Below the pieces are notes generated by a model, which was not told the origin of the DNA, made no database searches, and saw only the letters and a list, made by a program, of their open reading frames with translations. A DNA stretch of 36,495 nucleotides, taken from NCBI GenBank assembly GCA_027011835.1, contig JALUZN010000106.1:1-36495 (forward strand). Direction: 5' to 3'. The position numbers were made by a program, and so were the translations under genes. Of this stretch, positions 1 through 8,833 are shown one piece after another. Each line of letters starts with the position of its first letter. The stretch's first letter is position 1. The DNA is from Draconibacterium sp. GTDB lineage: Bacteria; Bacteroidota; Bacteroidia; Bacteroidales; Prolixibacteraceae.

Positions 1-989
1 GCTGTAAAAAGGTTATTATGAACCTTATAGTTTGTACAGTTTTCGCCTGCACTATAATCCTCTAATCGAAGGCTGGCATTGGTAAAGTTATTAAAGGTTG
101 AATTTTTTATCTCAACATTATTCGAAAACCGACCCCAAATACCGTATTTAGGCCCCCTGTTATACGAGGATGAAGTTGAGAAATCAAAATCGTAATTACC
201 GTCAAATGTACAATTATCAAATACAATATCTTCAGAGATATTATCACTGATATCACCAATGTAGACTGCCGTATATGCCCCTTCTCCCAGGTCTAAATTT
301 GTTAAATTGATATTTTTACTATCTCTTAAACTGATACCATAAAGATTTCCTCCGGTAATTTTTATGTTTTCAATATCTACATATTCAATATGAGAAATGG
401 AAACAGCAAACTGTGCATATGAACACTCAATTTTTAAAGTACTTGGATCTACTGTTGAATACAAAGTAAGCAGCTGAGTTGATTTTTTATAGTTGAAGAC
501 TACTCTGTCGGGAACAGTGGTTCCAACATTCCCTACTGTTGGAGTTCCTAAAACCTCGCTGTCATTAATATAGAGTCTCTCAAGATTAAAATATTGATTC
601 CAGGTAGAGCCAATTACAGTTGCATTAATAGTGGCTTCCCAAATATTAGAGCCTTTATCTGTCCATGAAATTTCTGTATTATCAAAGGTTGCCATGGCAC
701 AAATTTCGGGTAAATCGCCGGTTCCGTAACTGGTATAGGTAATAGGATTACCTGACACTCCGCTGGAGCTAATCGTTAAACTTTGGCCATACCAAACGTC
801 TCCTCGTTTTAAATGAATTACATCTCCGGGTGAAAAAGTTGTTCCAGTTATTTTACTTAAGGTTTTCCATGCTGTACCTTCCGTTAGACCATCATTCGTA
901 TTGTCGCCTGTGGAATAGCTCACATAGTAATCTGTGGCAAACAAATTACCGGTAACAAACAACATTACAAGTAGTAAAAAATGTTTCAT
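1..989 (-). CDS. Secreted right-handed parallel beta-helix protein (N-terminal part, cut by window edge)
   Basis: Reading the minus strand from ATG at 989 gives 329 uninterrupted codons to the window edge, so the C-terminus is missing. The start MKHFLLLVMLFVTGNLFA is a typical signal peptide, and mature DYYVS follows. The next block (DGLTEGTAWKTL, then PGDVIHLKRGDVW and SSSGVSGNPITYTSYG) is the usual N-terminal cap of Bacteroidota beta-helix proteins. After about residue 190 come short repeating strands ending in N/D-rich turns (IENIKITGGNLYGISL, ISEDIVFDNCTFDGN, VEIKNSTFNNF), which are parallel beta-helix coils. Family knowledge suggests a surface or exported polysaccharide lyase, adhesin or sortase-cargo protein. 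Which one cannot be told, because any catalytic residues or C-terminal sorting domain lie outside the window. Export is well supported; the substrate is unknown. Confidence 0.85.
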   Translation of the reverse strand, partial: MKHFLLLVMLFVTGNLFATDYYVSYSTGDNTNDGLTEGTAWKTLSKITGTTFSPGDVIHLKRGDVWYGQSLTISSSGVSGNPITYTSYGTGDLPEICAMATFDNTEISWTDKGSNIWEATINATVIGSTWNQYFNLERLYINDSEVLGTPTVGNVGTTVPDRVVFNYKKSTQLLTLYSTVDPSTLKIECSYAQFAVSISHIEYVDIENIKITGGNLYGISLRDSKNINLTNLDLGEGAYTAVYIGDISDNISEDIVFDNCTFDGNYDFDFSTSSSYNRGPKYGIWGRFSNNVEIKNSTFNNFTNASLRLEDYSAGENCTNYKVHNNLFT

Positions 990-2321
990 AATAGGTTTTG
1001 TTTTAAATAGTTAATTAATTATAAGGATACATAAAAAACAATTGAACCTGTAACTAATTTCCCCTTTAGAAGAATGTTGTAGTATTACGAATAGAATACT
1101 TGTAGCTTCCGTAGGTTCCAAAACAGGACAATTATATATTGTTCAATCACGTTTATTTTACATTGTACCTAAAAATCCAAATTGTTTTTTTTTGAGCCGG
1201 GTTTAACTCCGGCAATACAACAAAAGCTATTTAATCATGGCCAATTTGGTTTAACTCCAATCAAAAATATTTTCATCCTTTGTCTCTCGGGCAATCTCCT
1301 CCCTTAAGTTTAAATATTTTAAGCTAAAATAAAGTAACTCGCCCATGTACAGTGGTTTGTTATTCATATTTTCTCTTTCTTTGTTTTTTATGCCACCTCA
1401 ACGAGTCGGCAATCCCTTCCTTTTCGGCTTTGTAAAGATAATGCCATATCGTTTATTTTTATTTGTCATCCACTTTTGGCTATTTTTGCAGGAACAATTA
1501 TAAATCAATAAATAAAATATCCGATGTTCCTGCTGTTTAAATATGCCTTTCCCTATCGCATTGTCTCTCCAACATGTTAATATTTTAAATAGTGTCGACC
1601 ATTTCACTCACTTATCACACTATTTCTTTTTTTAAATTCTGGAGCACTATTTGAGCCAGATTTTAGTCCACAGCCCGAAGACTATATTCTTAATTCCGTT
1701 ACTGACTCCTCACCATAGGCCTTTTGTCCATTACAAATATAATTTTTTTGGTATCATTACTATATATTTATTTAAAAAATCAACTTGGGTTTTCTTTACG
1801 GGGATATTTATAAGTGGTTAAACTTACTGACAGCTAGGTCGATAGCTTTTGTGATTTTTAATAAAAAATTTGAAACACCTAAAATCGAAGTAGTTTTATA
1901 GTATCCTTATTAAGAGAGTACAAAGGATTTATGAATCATCGTTAGAGATTAACTTTAATTCTCCCGGTCAGGAATTTTCTCCTTATTGTGATTCATTAAC
2001 GAATCTATAAAAGCCAAAACTGCAAAAAGGGTTAGTTTAGTCCGAAATAAAAGACATAACCGCAAAGTTTTGCCCTGACTGTTTTCTTATACAGAGGGGA
2101 CAACATGCTCCGAAACGTTTGGTAGCCCGGCCCAAATAAAAACTGAAATCCATTTTTAGGGGGCAGTATCAGCTGAAATGTCAGCCGATTTATTAACCGA
2201 AAACCTATTTGGAATAAGAATATGTTTCATTTTTCTCAAAATAGCTATCTTAACAATAACACATTTATTGCATTAAAACCGGTCGGAATTTTAGAATCTT
2301 TCAATTTCACCCCGCAATTTA
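990..2321. other. Long intergenic stretch without a convincing gene
   Basis: About 1.3 kb between the beta-helix gene and the recJ promoter. Both strands are AT-rich with frequent stops. The longest minus-strand frames are a GTG-started 69-codon frame (1398-1607) and a 38-codon ATG frame (1251-1367); neither resembles a family I know. Short inverted repeats are present (GCCGG/CCGGC at 1196-1213; GCTGA/TCAGC near 2172-2185) but none has a terminator-like T-tract in the right place. I see no tRNA, rRNA or transposase. It could be a long leader of the beta-helix gene, decayed mobile DNA, or hold an unrecognised ncRNA. Confidence 0.5.
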
Positions 2322-2329
2322 TATCTTTG
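2299..2329 (+). promoter_or_regulatory. Candidate Bacteroidota-type promoter of recJ
   Basis: TATCTTTG at 2322-2329 matches the Bacteroidota -7 consensus TAnnTTTG exactly. TTTC at 2299-2302 lies 19 bp upstream and differs from the -33 box TTTG by one base. The start site would fall about 30 bases before the recJ ATG. Support is by motif and spacing only. Confidence 0.5.
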
Positions 2330-2364
2330 TAAATTATTGCAAAAAGCATTCATAAAGAGACGAA

Positions 2365-4089
2365 ATGGAAAAAATCTGGAATTTAAAAAAACAAGGCGAC
2401 CAAAACGAAGTAAAACACCTGTCGGCAGCGCTAAATGTAAATATGGTAATTGCCCGGTTGCTTGTTCAGCGAGGGATAAAAACCTTCGATGAAGCAAAAT
2501 CTTTTTTTCGTCCCAGATTAAGCGACCTCCACGATCCATTTCTGATGAAAGATATGGATAAAGCTGTTACCCGCATTGAAGAGGCAATTGCAAAACAGGA
2601 GAAAGTTATTATTTATGGCGATTACGATGTTGACGGAACAACGTCGGTTGCACTTATGTACTCGTTTCTGAAATCGCGAATTGATAATATTGAATATTAC
2701 ATTCCCGACCGATACAGCGAAGGGTACGGGATTTCGCCCAAAAGTATCGACTATGCAATCGACAATGGTTATACACTGATAATTGCTTTAGATTGTGGAA
2801 TTAAAGCAGTCGAAAAAATTGCCGGTGCCAAAGAGCGCGGCCTCGACTATATTATTTGCGACCATCACAATCCGGGAGACGAGGTTCCGCCGGCAGTGGC
2901 CGTTTTAGACCCAAAACAAACTGATTGCAACTACCCTTACAAAGAGCTGTCAGGCTGCGGTGTTGGGTTTAAACTGGCGCAGGCATTTTGTCAGAAAAAT
3001 AATTTGGAGCAGGAAGAGATTTACGATTTACTCGACCTGTTGGTGGTTAGCATCGCTTCCGACATTGTTCCCATTACTGGAGAAAACAGGGTTTTGGCTT
3101 ATTACGGTCTTAAGAAATTGAATTCGAACCCCGGAATTGGATTGCAAACCATTATAAATCTGGCCGGGATTAGCGGCACAGAAATTACAATTAGCGATAT
3201 TGTTTTTAAAATAGGTCCCCGGCTAAATGCATCGGGAAGAATTGAACACGGGAAAAAATCGGTACAAATTCTGGTCTCCGAAGATGAGGAGAAATCGAAT
3301 GAAATTGGTGCCGAAATTGATTCGTTCAATGAAATTCGTAAAACACTCGATCGCGACATTACTCAGGAAGCTCTCGACATGATTGAGAACAATGCAGAAC
3401 TGCAAGAGATGAACAGTACGGTTTTGTATAACCGCGACTGGCACAAAGGTGTAGTAGGAATTGTGGCTTCGCGTGTTACCGAGAAATATTATTGCCCAAC
3501 AATTATTTTAACCGAGTCGAACGGACTGGCTACCGGCTCGGCACGCTCGGTACGCGATTTCGATTTGTACGAAGCAATAGGGCAGTGCAGCGATTTACTC
3601 GAATCGTACGGCGGACATATGTATGCTGCCGGACTAACAATGAAAATTGAAAACATTCCGGAGTTTAAACGGCGGTTCGAGAAAATTGTAACCAACCAAA
3701 TTACCGATATGCAACAAACTCAAACCATTGAGATTGATGCAAAAATACCGTTAAGCGAAATTACACCTCGCTTTTACCGCATTTTAAAACAGTTTGCTCC
3801 GTTCGGCCCACACAATATGGCACCGGTTTTTGTTACCGAAGATGTGTTCGACGCCGGAACAAGCCGGCTGGTAGGGAAAAACAAAGAGCATTTAAAACTC
3901 GACCTCGTTGAACCTGATGTAAACTCAGGCATTTTTGCCGGAATTGCTTTTAACCAGTCCGATGCTTTTGATTTAATAACTTCGGGACTCCCTTTCGACG
4001 TTTGTTATTCGATTACCGAAAATGAATACCGCGGAAAACGAAACCTGCAACTTTTTGTTAAAGACATTAAAAAGAGGGATATTTTTTAA
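2365..4089 (+). CDS. recJ: Single-stranded-DNA-specific exonuclease RecJ
   Basis: A 574-residue DHH-family nuclease that degrades ssDNA 5' to 3' in recombinational repair and mismatch excision, using Mn/Mg. DHH motifs are in order: DYDVDG (86-91), ALDCG (141-145), DHH (166-168), LDPKQ (181-185) and the SGCGVGFKLAQA helix. GPRLNASGR is near 283. The DHHA1 signature GGHMYAAG is near 416, followed by the OB-like C-terminal domain. Length is normal for the family, and the ATG at 2365 gives the expected N-terminus. It is a stand-alone gene with its own promoter. Its stop lies 7 bp from the stop of the convergent HAD gene, so the two transcripts must overlap or terminate within coding sequence. Confidence 0.95.
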   Translation: MEKIWNLKKQGDQNEVKHLSAALNVNMVIARLLVQRGIKTFDEAKSFFRPRLSDLHDPFLMKDMDKAVTRIEEAIAKQEKVIIYGDYDVDGTTSVALMYSFLKSRIDNIEYYIPDRYSEGYGISPKSIDYAIDNGYTLIIALDCGIKAVEKIAGAKERGLDYIICDHHNPGDEVPPAVAVLDPKQTDCNYPYKELSGCGVGFKLAQAFCQKNNLEQEEIYDLLDLLVVSIASDIVPITGENRVLAYYGLKKLNSNPGIGLQTIINLAGISGTEITISDIVFKIGPRLNASGRIEHGKKSVQILVSEDEEKSNEIGAEIDSFNEIRKTLDRDITQEALDMIENNAELQEMNSTVLYNRDWHKGVVGIVASRVTEKYYCPTIILTESNGLATGSARSVRDFDLYEAIGQCSDLLESYGGHMYAAGLTMKIENIPEFKRRFEKIVTNQITDMQQTQTIEIDAKIPLSEITPRFYRILKQFAPFGPHNMAPVFVTEDVFDAGTSRLVGKNKEHLKLDLVEPDVNSGIFAGIAFNQSDAFDLITSGLPFDVCYSITENEYRGKRNLQLFVKDIKKRDIF

Positions 4090-4096
4090 TTGAATT

Positions 4097-4735
4097 TCAG
4101 CTAACGCCAATCACTTCTTTTATCATACTTAAATCGGGAACAACTACTGCACCGGTATTTTTTAAACGCTTCTCCGACTGGTGTCCGTGTGCAACAAGAA
4201 TGCAATTTATCTCCAATGCTTTGGCAACTTCATAATCGTGAATTGTATCGCCAATCATCCAGGTCTCCTCTTTTTTTATCGAATGGGTTAAAAGAAGCTG
4301 CTTCCCCCGTTCAATTTTCGACTCGGCATGATGGTTATTCAACCCGAAAACTTCTTCGAAAAAACCAAAAACAGAATTCTGTTTTAAAGTACGTTCCAGC
4401 ATATTTTGTTCCATCGCCGAAAGCACAAACTGCCTGACGTTTTTTTCTTTAAACTGCAACAGAGTTTTACCTGCCAGTTTATGAAGTGTACAAATGTCAA
4501 CTCCTTTGTTATAAATATGGATAAACTCTTTTGCAGGAATTGCAAACTCCTCCTTTTCAAAATTAAAACCTATGGCTTTGTAATAATTCTGAACCGGAAA
4601 AGTAAACACTTCTTTATACGTTTCAGTGGTTAATAGAGCAAGGTTACGTTTTTTTAGCAAACTATTTATGGCCGAAACACAAAACTCAACATCGTTTAAT
4701 AATGTCCCGTTCCAGTCCCAAATAATAGTTTGCAT
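4097..4735 (-). CDS. HAD-superfamily hydrolase (phosphoglycolate-phosphatase-like)
   Basis: A 212-residue HAD hydrolase with an alpha-helical cap between motifs I and II. Motif I is DWNGT (D7-T11), with nucleophile D7. Motif II Ser is probably S106 (VLSA), the motif III Lys lies around 140-145, and motif IV is GDTIHD (162-167). The second acid of motif I, normally Asp and the general acid/base in phosphatases, is Asn9. The fold resembles phosphoglycolate phosphatase and other small-molecule phosphatases; the substrate is not predictable. The ATG follows directly on the TAG stop of the upstream acyltransferase gene with no spacer, so the two are almost certainly translationally coupled. Confidence is high for the superfamily, low for the reaction. 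Confidence 0.85.
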   Translation of the reverse strand: MQTIIWDWNGTLLNDVEFCVSAINSLLKKRNLALLTTETYKEVFTFPVQNYYKAIGFNFEKEEFAIPAKEFIHIYNKGVDICTLHKLAGKTLLQFKEKNVRQFVLSAMEQNMLERTLKQNSVFGFFEEVFGLNNHHAESKIERGKQLLLTHSIKKEETWMIGDTIHDYEVAKALEINCILVAHGHQSEKRLKNTGAVVVPDLSMIKEVIGVS

Positions 4736-5875
4736 CTACTCTTGGGTTTTTAATTTATTGATAACCGGATTGGCGTATAGCTTTAAAAATCGCTCCTGAA
4801 TATTTGTTATTGGGAAATCGATATGAATTAGTGCCTGATCAATCATTGTTTTAAAACGCTTCTCCTCGGCATGGGTATACTTATTTTTAAACCGGTGTTC
4901 CTGCATCAACATATCGTAAGCAATATAGTTGTTTGGCCAAAGCTTAAAATTGAGATAAATATGTTTATCTATTAATCGGGCAATCTCTTCTATCTGGCTA
5001 TTTTGTTCCGCTTTCGATTCAGCCTCCTTAAAATCGATTTTTAACGGGCTGCCAAAATTAAACTGAATTCGTCCCTTCGGATTAAACATTCCCATCGACA
5101 TGCTTTTCAGGTCATCTTTACTGGTTTTCTTTTGCCCGTAATGCTCCATTTTTATCAACTCTTTCATCTTTGCCAGGCCACACGGCTCAATCTCGTACGA
5201 AATGGAAACAGGAACAATATTCAGCTCGTTAAAACCTTCCGAAATACTTTTTTTATTGCTCAAATTAAGCATTTTTAAAACACTCGGTTGCGTTTTGTCG
5301 TCGCCGTCTTTTGTACGTCCCTCGCGTTGTGCAATCCAGCTCGACATATTATCCTCGAGAATCGACTTTCGAATATATGCCGAAACTTTCTTCGAAGCTA
5401 ACATCAACTCACGTGGTGGCAGCCCTCGTTTTATAATAAATGCACGATTTAATTTTACGGCATGTTCAATCCAATCGTAAAGCAGCAAATTGTCGCCAAT
5501 AGCTATTTGCGTGGTATTTAACCCCTCCTCAAAAATCAAATAATTTAACAGTCCTGCATCGAGAACAATATCGCGGTGGTTCGAAATAAAAAGGTATGCC
5601 TTCTCTTTGTCAAGTTTTCCAACTCCTTTACATTTTACTCCTTCCGATGTGTTATTTATTATCCATCGTAACAAATCGTATATTACAGTTCCCTGAAACT
5701 GCTTAATACTTCGAACCATTCGCAGCTGAAGTTTCACCATCTGCACCTTTGGCCGAACTTTAAAAACATGCATTAAAACATCGTCTAATGCGTGGTCTTT
5801 TAACATCAGTTTTATTTTCGACTTAACCTCTTTATCGGTGTACGGACGAATATCATCAAAATCAAATTCAGACAT
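4736..5875 (-). CDS. Glycerol-3-phosphate/lysophosphatidate acyltransferase family protein (PlsC/PlsB-like)
   Basis: 379 residues from the ATG at 5875. An in-frame TTG 24 bases upstream is less likely, because MSEFDFDDIRPY is the natural-looking start. Acyltransferase blocks are visible. Block I is FISNHRDIVLD (96-106), with H100 and D106 separated by five residues where the family normally has four. Block II is AFIIKRG (145-151). Block III is REGRTKDGDD (184-193), corresponding to EGxRS-type sequences. No clear membrane helix is seen, so it is probably a peripheral inner-membrane enzyme acylating a glycerophospholipid precursor or a related lipid. It sits 40 bp after the HhH/barrel gene and directly abuts the HAD gene, in the purE-to-HAD minus-strand run. 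The acceptor and the acyl donor are unknown. Confidence 0.8.
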   Translation of the reverse strand: MSEFDFDDIRPYTDKEVKSKIKLMLKDHALDDVLMHVFKVRPKVQMVKLQLRMVRSIKQFQGTVIYDLLRWIINNTSEGVKCKGVGKLDKEKAYLFISNHRDIVLDAGLLNYLIFEEGLNTTQIAIGDNLLLYDWIEHAVKLNRAFIIKRGLPPRELMLASKKVSAYIRKSILEDNMSSWIAQREGRTKDGDDKTQPSVLKMLNLSNKKSISEGFNELNIVPVSISYEIEPCGLAKMKELIKMEHYGQKKTSKDDLKSMSMGMFNPKGRIQFNFGSPLKIDFKEAESKAEQNSQIEEIARLIDKHIYLNFKLWPNNYIAYDMLMQEHRFKNKYTHAEEKRFKTMIDQALIHIDFPITNIQERFLKLYANPVINKLKTQE

Positions 5876-5915
5876 GCTATTTTTTTTGTGAATGAACAAA
5901 GTAAAGAATTCAAAA

Positions 5916-7949
5916 CTATATTTTCAACCTTAATTGAAATTTTAACTCGGTTTTATTGTTCCCTGCAATTTTATTATTTCCCGAGCTAATAAATTCACGG
6001 TCGTTCCACATTGTGTTTGCCACTTTAAACCAGAAGTCGAGATTCTCCGAAATTTTACACCTCAAATTAAGATACGTACGAAACCCCTTGCCGTAATAAG
6101 CCGGAATTGAAAACGTATAAAGAAGATCGTTTTCGTAAGCATAAATGCGCGAATAATAGCTGTCGGTGTTAAACCAGGCAACACGCGCCGAAACATTCAG
6201 AGGCATCTTTTCAGGCGAAAACTGCACATCCTGAAAGATTACGACCCCGTTCTCTTTTTTTGTTCCCTTATAAAAAACATGTTCAATTCGTGTTTTTAAA
6301 GTAACACTTTCGCTTGGTTTATACTGAAAATGCAACCTGATTTTACGAAGCTGAGCAGGCAAATTTACATACCTTTCGTTTTCAATAAATTTATGCTCTT
6401 TCACTTCGTTTTTATAACGGAGATAGAACCCAAACCGGCGCGAAAAAGTAAAATCGGCCTGTGCAAAAATATCCCACCCCTGCGAAGGGCCTGCAGTATA
6501 ATAGTTAATCCACCCCGAATGATAAAAATCGGAATAGGCCGAAAGCGTAACAAATTTCACAGGAAGAATCTTTGTGCCGAAAAAGATACCGGTTTCATTA
6601 TTTGCAGCACTTCCTTCGGCAAAGGTATTCGACCAGTACGCATGGTAGTTTTTGTCGAAATGGCGAAAAAGAACCGAAAAACTTAACCGGTCGGTTAATC
6701 GGGCAACAGCACCCTGCACCACCGCTTTCCCTGTCGATTTCGACATGGCCGCTTCGCCAAAAAGCTGATATTTCCCTTTGCTGAAAAGATAATCTACACC
6801 ACCGGTAAAATTTTCTGTCCCTCGAAAACGATATTGATTATAGAGTTGCGAGGCTCGAAAAAAAAGCATATTAAAATGCTGATACGAAACTGTTGCGCCA
6901 ACTTTTAAATGGTTGAAATTCCAGGTCAGTATTCCGCCAATATTTCTATCCTGAACAGAATGTTTATCGGCAATTTCGTTTTTTGTTCGGTGGTAACCCG
7001 AAGTTTGCAAGCTCGTAAAAAACGGGCGAATTGTATCTGTCTGAATCACGTTTCCATCGACATTTTTTTGCGAATAGAAAACAGAAATTCGTGCATCGCC
7101 AAACTTTAAGGTAGTTGCAACTCCTCTGAAAAACATATTCTCTTCAACCGAAGTAAACGGTCGTACTCCGCGGTTGGTTTTCGAAATATTTAAAATATCC
7201 TCTGTTTTTCCCATCGAATATTCCTGCCACAAAACCAGCCCCTGCCCCGAGCGAACAATAAAATCGCCAACTGTAATATTCTCGATAACCGGACTAATAT
7301 TTACACTTAAATGGGCCGAGTAAAAATCGAACCCGTTTTTATTCGAGCCCTTAAAAAAAGCTTCGCCCGGGTCTTTTTCGGCTGTAAATCCCACCGAGAA
7401 TTTATCGCGCGCAACAAAATGGTAACGTGTATAATAACGAAACCGGTTTCCCTCGTAGCGAGTTTCGCCCTCGTTGTCTGGCAAATATCCTTTTGCTTTT
7501 TGTGCCAACCCTAAACCGCGCATTAAAAGTTGATGTCGCCCGTATTTTAATGCAGTCGCAAGGCTTTCTTTTTTTTGCTGCACCTCGCCAAACCGTATAA
7601 AAGGTGCAATTTGCTTCAACAAGTCGGGCGAAAAACCATCGATGGTATTCAACTCGTAAATAGAATACGCCGGGCCAAATTCGTTAATATAACTGAGCAG
7701 TTTATTAATTTGAATGTCGTTTAAAACATACAGCCTCGAAAGTTCGGCCTCGTTTGTAGCGTTTATATTTATGGGATTTTCGGCAAGCTCTTCCAAATCT
7801 TCTATTATTAAACCCACGTCGGTACCCGGTTTTAAATTTGCCAGTTGCCCCTCAACTATCGACTCGATAATCCGCTCCGATTCGGTTTTTTGTGCCACCA
7901 CCGACAAAAAAGAAAGAAGTAAAAAAAGTATGAGTATTGACTTTTGCAT
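5916..7949 (-). CDS. Exported helix-hairpin-helix protein with C-terminal outer-membrane beta-barrel
   Basis: A 677-residue protein. Residues 1-19 are a signal peptide (MQKSILILFLLLSFLSVVA). Residues about 45-118 form a ComEA-like tandem helix-hairpin-helix region: NINATNEAELSRL, then FGPAYSIYELNTIDGF and LLKQIAPFI. From about 130 to the end there are alternating amphipathic, aromatic-rich strands typical of a Bacteroidota outer-membrane barrel, with strands such as FSVLFRHFDKNYHAYW and GFYLRYKNEVKEHKF and a final strand ELKFQLRLKI. HhH motifs usually bind DNA or mediate protein contacts. Here they would face the periplasm or the surface, so roles in DNA uptake or in type IX/surface assembly are both conceivable. 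The gene follows the PorV-like gene by 11 bp and is probably co-transcribed with it. Function unproven. Confidence 0.8.
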   Translation of the reverse strand: MQKSILILFLLLSFLSVVAQKTESERIIESIVEGQLANLKPGTDVGLIIEDLEELAENPININATNEAELSRLYVLNDIQINKLLSYINEFGPAYSIYELNTIDGFSPDLLKQIAPFIRFGEVQQKKESLATALKYGRHQLLMRGLGLAQKAKGYLPDNEGETRYEGNRFRYYTRYHFVARDKFSVGFTAEKDPGEAFFKGSNKNGFDFYSAHLSVNISPVIENITVGDFIVRSGQGLVLWQEYSMGKTEDILNISKTNRGVRPFTSVEENMFFRGVATTLKFGDARISVFYSQKNVDGNVIQTDTIRPFFTSLQTSGYHRTKNEIADKHSVQDRNIGGILTWNFNHLKVGATVSYQHFNMLFFRASQLYNQYRFRGTENFTGGVDYLFSKGKYQLFGEAAMSKSTGKAVVQGAVARLTDRLSFSVLFRHFDKNYHAYWSNTFAEGSAANNETGIFFGTKILPVKFVTLSAYSDFYHSGWINYYTAGPSQGWDIFAQADFTFSRRFGFYLRYKNEVKEHKFIENERYVNLPAQLRKIRLHFQYKPSESVTLKTRIEHVFYKGTKKENGVVIFQDVQFSPEKMPLNVSARVAWFNTDSYYSRIYAYENDLLYTFSIPAYYGKGFRTYLNLRCKISENLDFWFKVANTMWNDREFISSGNNKIAGNNKTELKFQLRLKI

Positions 7950-7960
7950 TTGCTTGTTTC

Positions 7961-8776
7961 TTACAATTTAATTTGAATTGAAACCGATGGTGTTACACCC
8001 AAATTTCCGTGATAGCCAAATCCAATATCGGTGGTAATATTGCCAAAACTGTAACCAATTCCGGCCGTATAATTTACCGGCTTCCCCGAAATGCCAAAGC
8101 GCAATGCAAGATTTTCCACCGGAGAAAATTCAATGCCGGTTTTCAAAATAAACGGGTTTTTCAAATCTTTTTCGGTTTCAACGGTTACCAAAATTGTTTT
8201 ATCGAAACAGTAGTGGCCACCCAACCTGAAAATAGTTGGCGACTTTTGTTTTCCCTCGTTGGTTTCTATTCCGTTTGCAACAGGGTTAAAAACGTGCGCT
8301 CCCAAAAACAGTTTTTTTGTTGGCGAATAAACCACACCAATCTCGACAGTGGCAAAACCAAACGCCTTCCTGTTTTCGGGCAGCCGCTGCGAAAAATAGT
8401 CGAGCTGAACTGCTGCCGAGAACTTTCCGGAAAGCTGTTTGGAAAAAGAGAGTCCCACTTTATTCTCTTTAAAAGCTCCCTTCCCAAACTGATAAAAGCT
8501 AAATCCGAATGTTCCGGCAGAAACCGGCAAAACAAGCGATGTAGCAGCCAAAGAGAGTTCGTCGACTAAATATCTCGATTCAAAAAAAATACCCGCCGTA
8601 AAACCATTTATTCCTGCAATTGAAGCTTGATTATGAAAGGTACTCCAAACATCGGGAATAGTGACAAATGCATTAGAAAGTGCCAGCGAACGTGCGCCAA
8701 CCGGATGATTTTCGGTGGCTAAAAGTGATGCCAACCAAACAAAAATGAGCACGAAGGTTAAAAAAGTTTTTTTCAT
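7961..8776 (-). CDS. PorV/PorQ-like outer-membrane beta-barrel protein
   Basis: 271 residues with signal peptide MKKTFLTFVLIFVWLASLLA. The mature start, NHPVGARSLALSNAFVTIPDVWSTFHNQAS, is the N-terminal motif of the FadL-like PorV/PorQ group. In that group this segment is the plug/first strand, and several members act in type IX secretion or as small porins. The rest is alternating beta strands, ending in a typical aromatic/hydrophobic terminal strand (VSIQIKL). It lies between purE (57 bp upstream) and the HhH-barrel gene (11 bp downstream). That pairing suggests the two outer-membrane proteins work together. Assignment to PorV or PorQ proper is not possible from sequence alone. Confidence 0.7.
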   Translation of the reverse strand: MKKTFLTFVLIFVWLASLLATENHPVGARSLALSNAFVTIPDVWSTFHNQASIAGINGFTAGIFFESRYLVDELSLAATSLVLPVSAGTFGFSFYQFGKGAFKENKVGLSFSKQLSGKFSAAVQLDYFSQRLPENRKAFGFATVEIGVVYSPTKKLFLGAHVFNPVANGIETNEGKQKSPTIFRLGGHYCFDKTILVTVETEKDLKNPFILKTGIEFSPVENLALRFGISGKPVNYTAGIGYSFGNITTDIGFGYHGNLGVTPSVSIQIKL

Positions 8777-8833
8777 AAAAAAGAAGAGATTCCTATTTAT
8801 TTACCTCTTCTAAAGTACAAAAAAATAACGTAA

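Noticed and set aside
1196-1213. GCCGG/CCGGC hairpin as a terminator
   Set aside because: The T-run lies on the 5' side on the plus strand, and on the minus strand the stem is followed by A's; no gene ends here.
1398-1607. 69-codon minus-strand frame beginning KWSTLFKILTCW, superficially like the repeat-unit peptide (K..WST..K.L.C)
   Set aside because: It starts with GTG, the match rests mainly on an 11-base string (ATGGTCGACAC at 1592-1602), and the rest does not align. Chance is the simpler explanation.
8009-8569. 186-codon plus-strand frame opposite the PorV-like gene
   Set aside because: It is antisense to a gene with a clear signal peptide and beta-barrel pattern, and its product has no family features.
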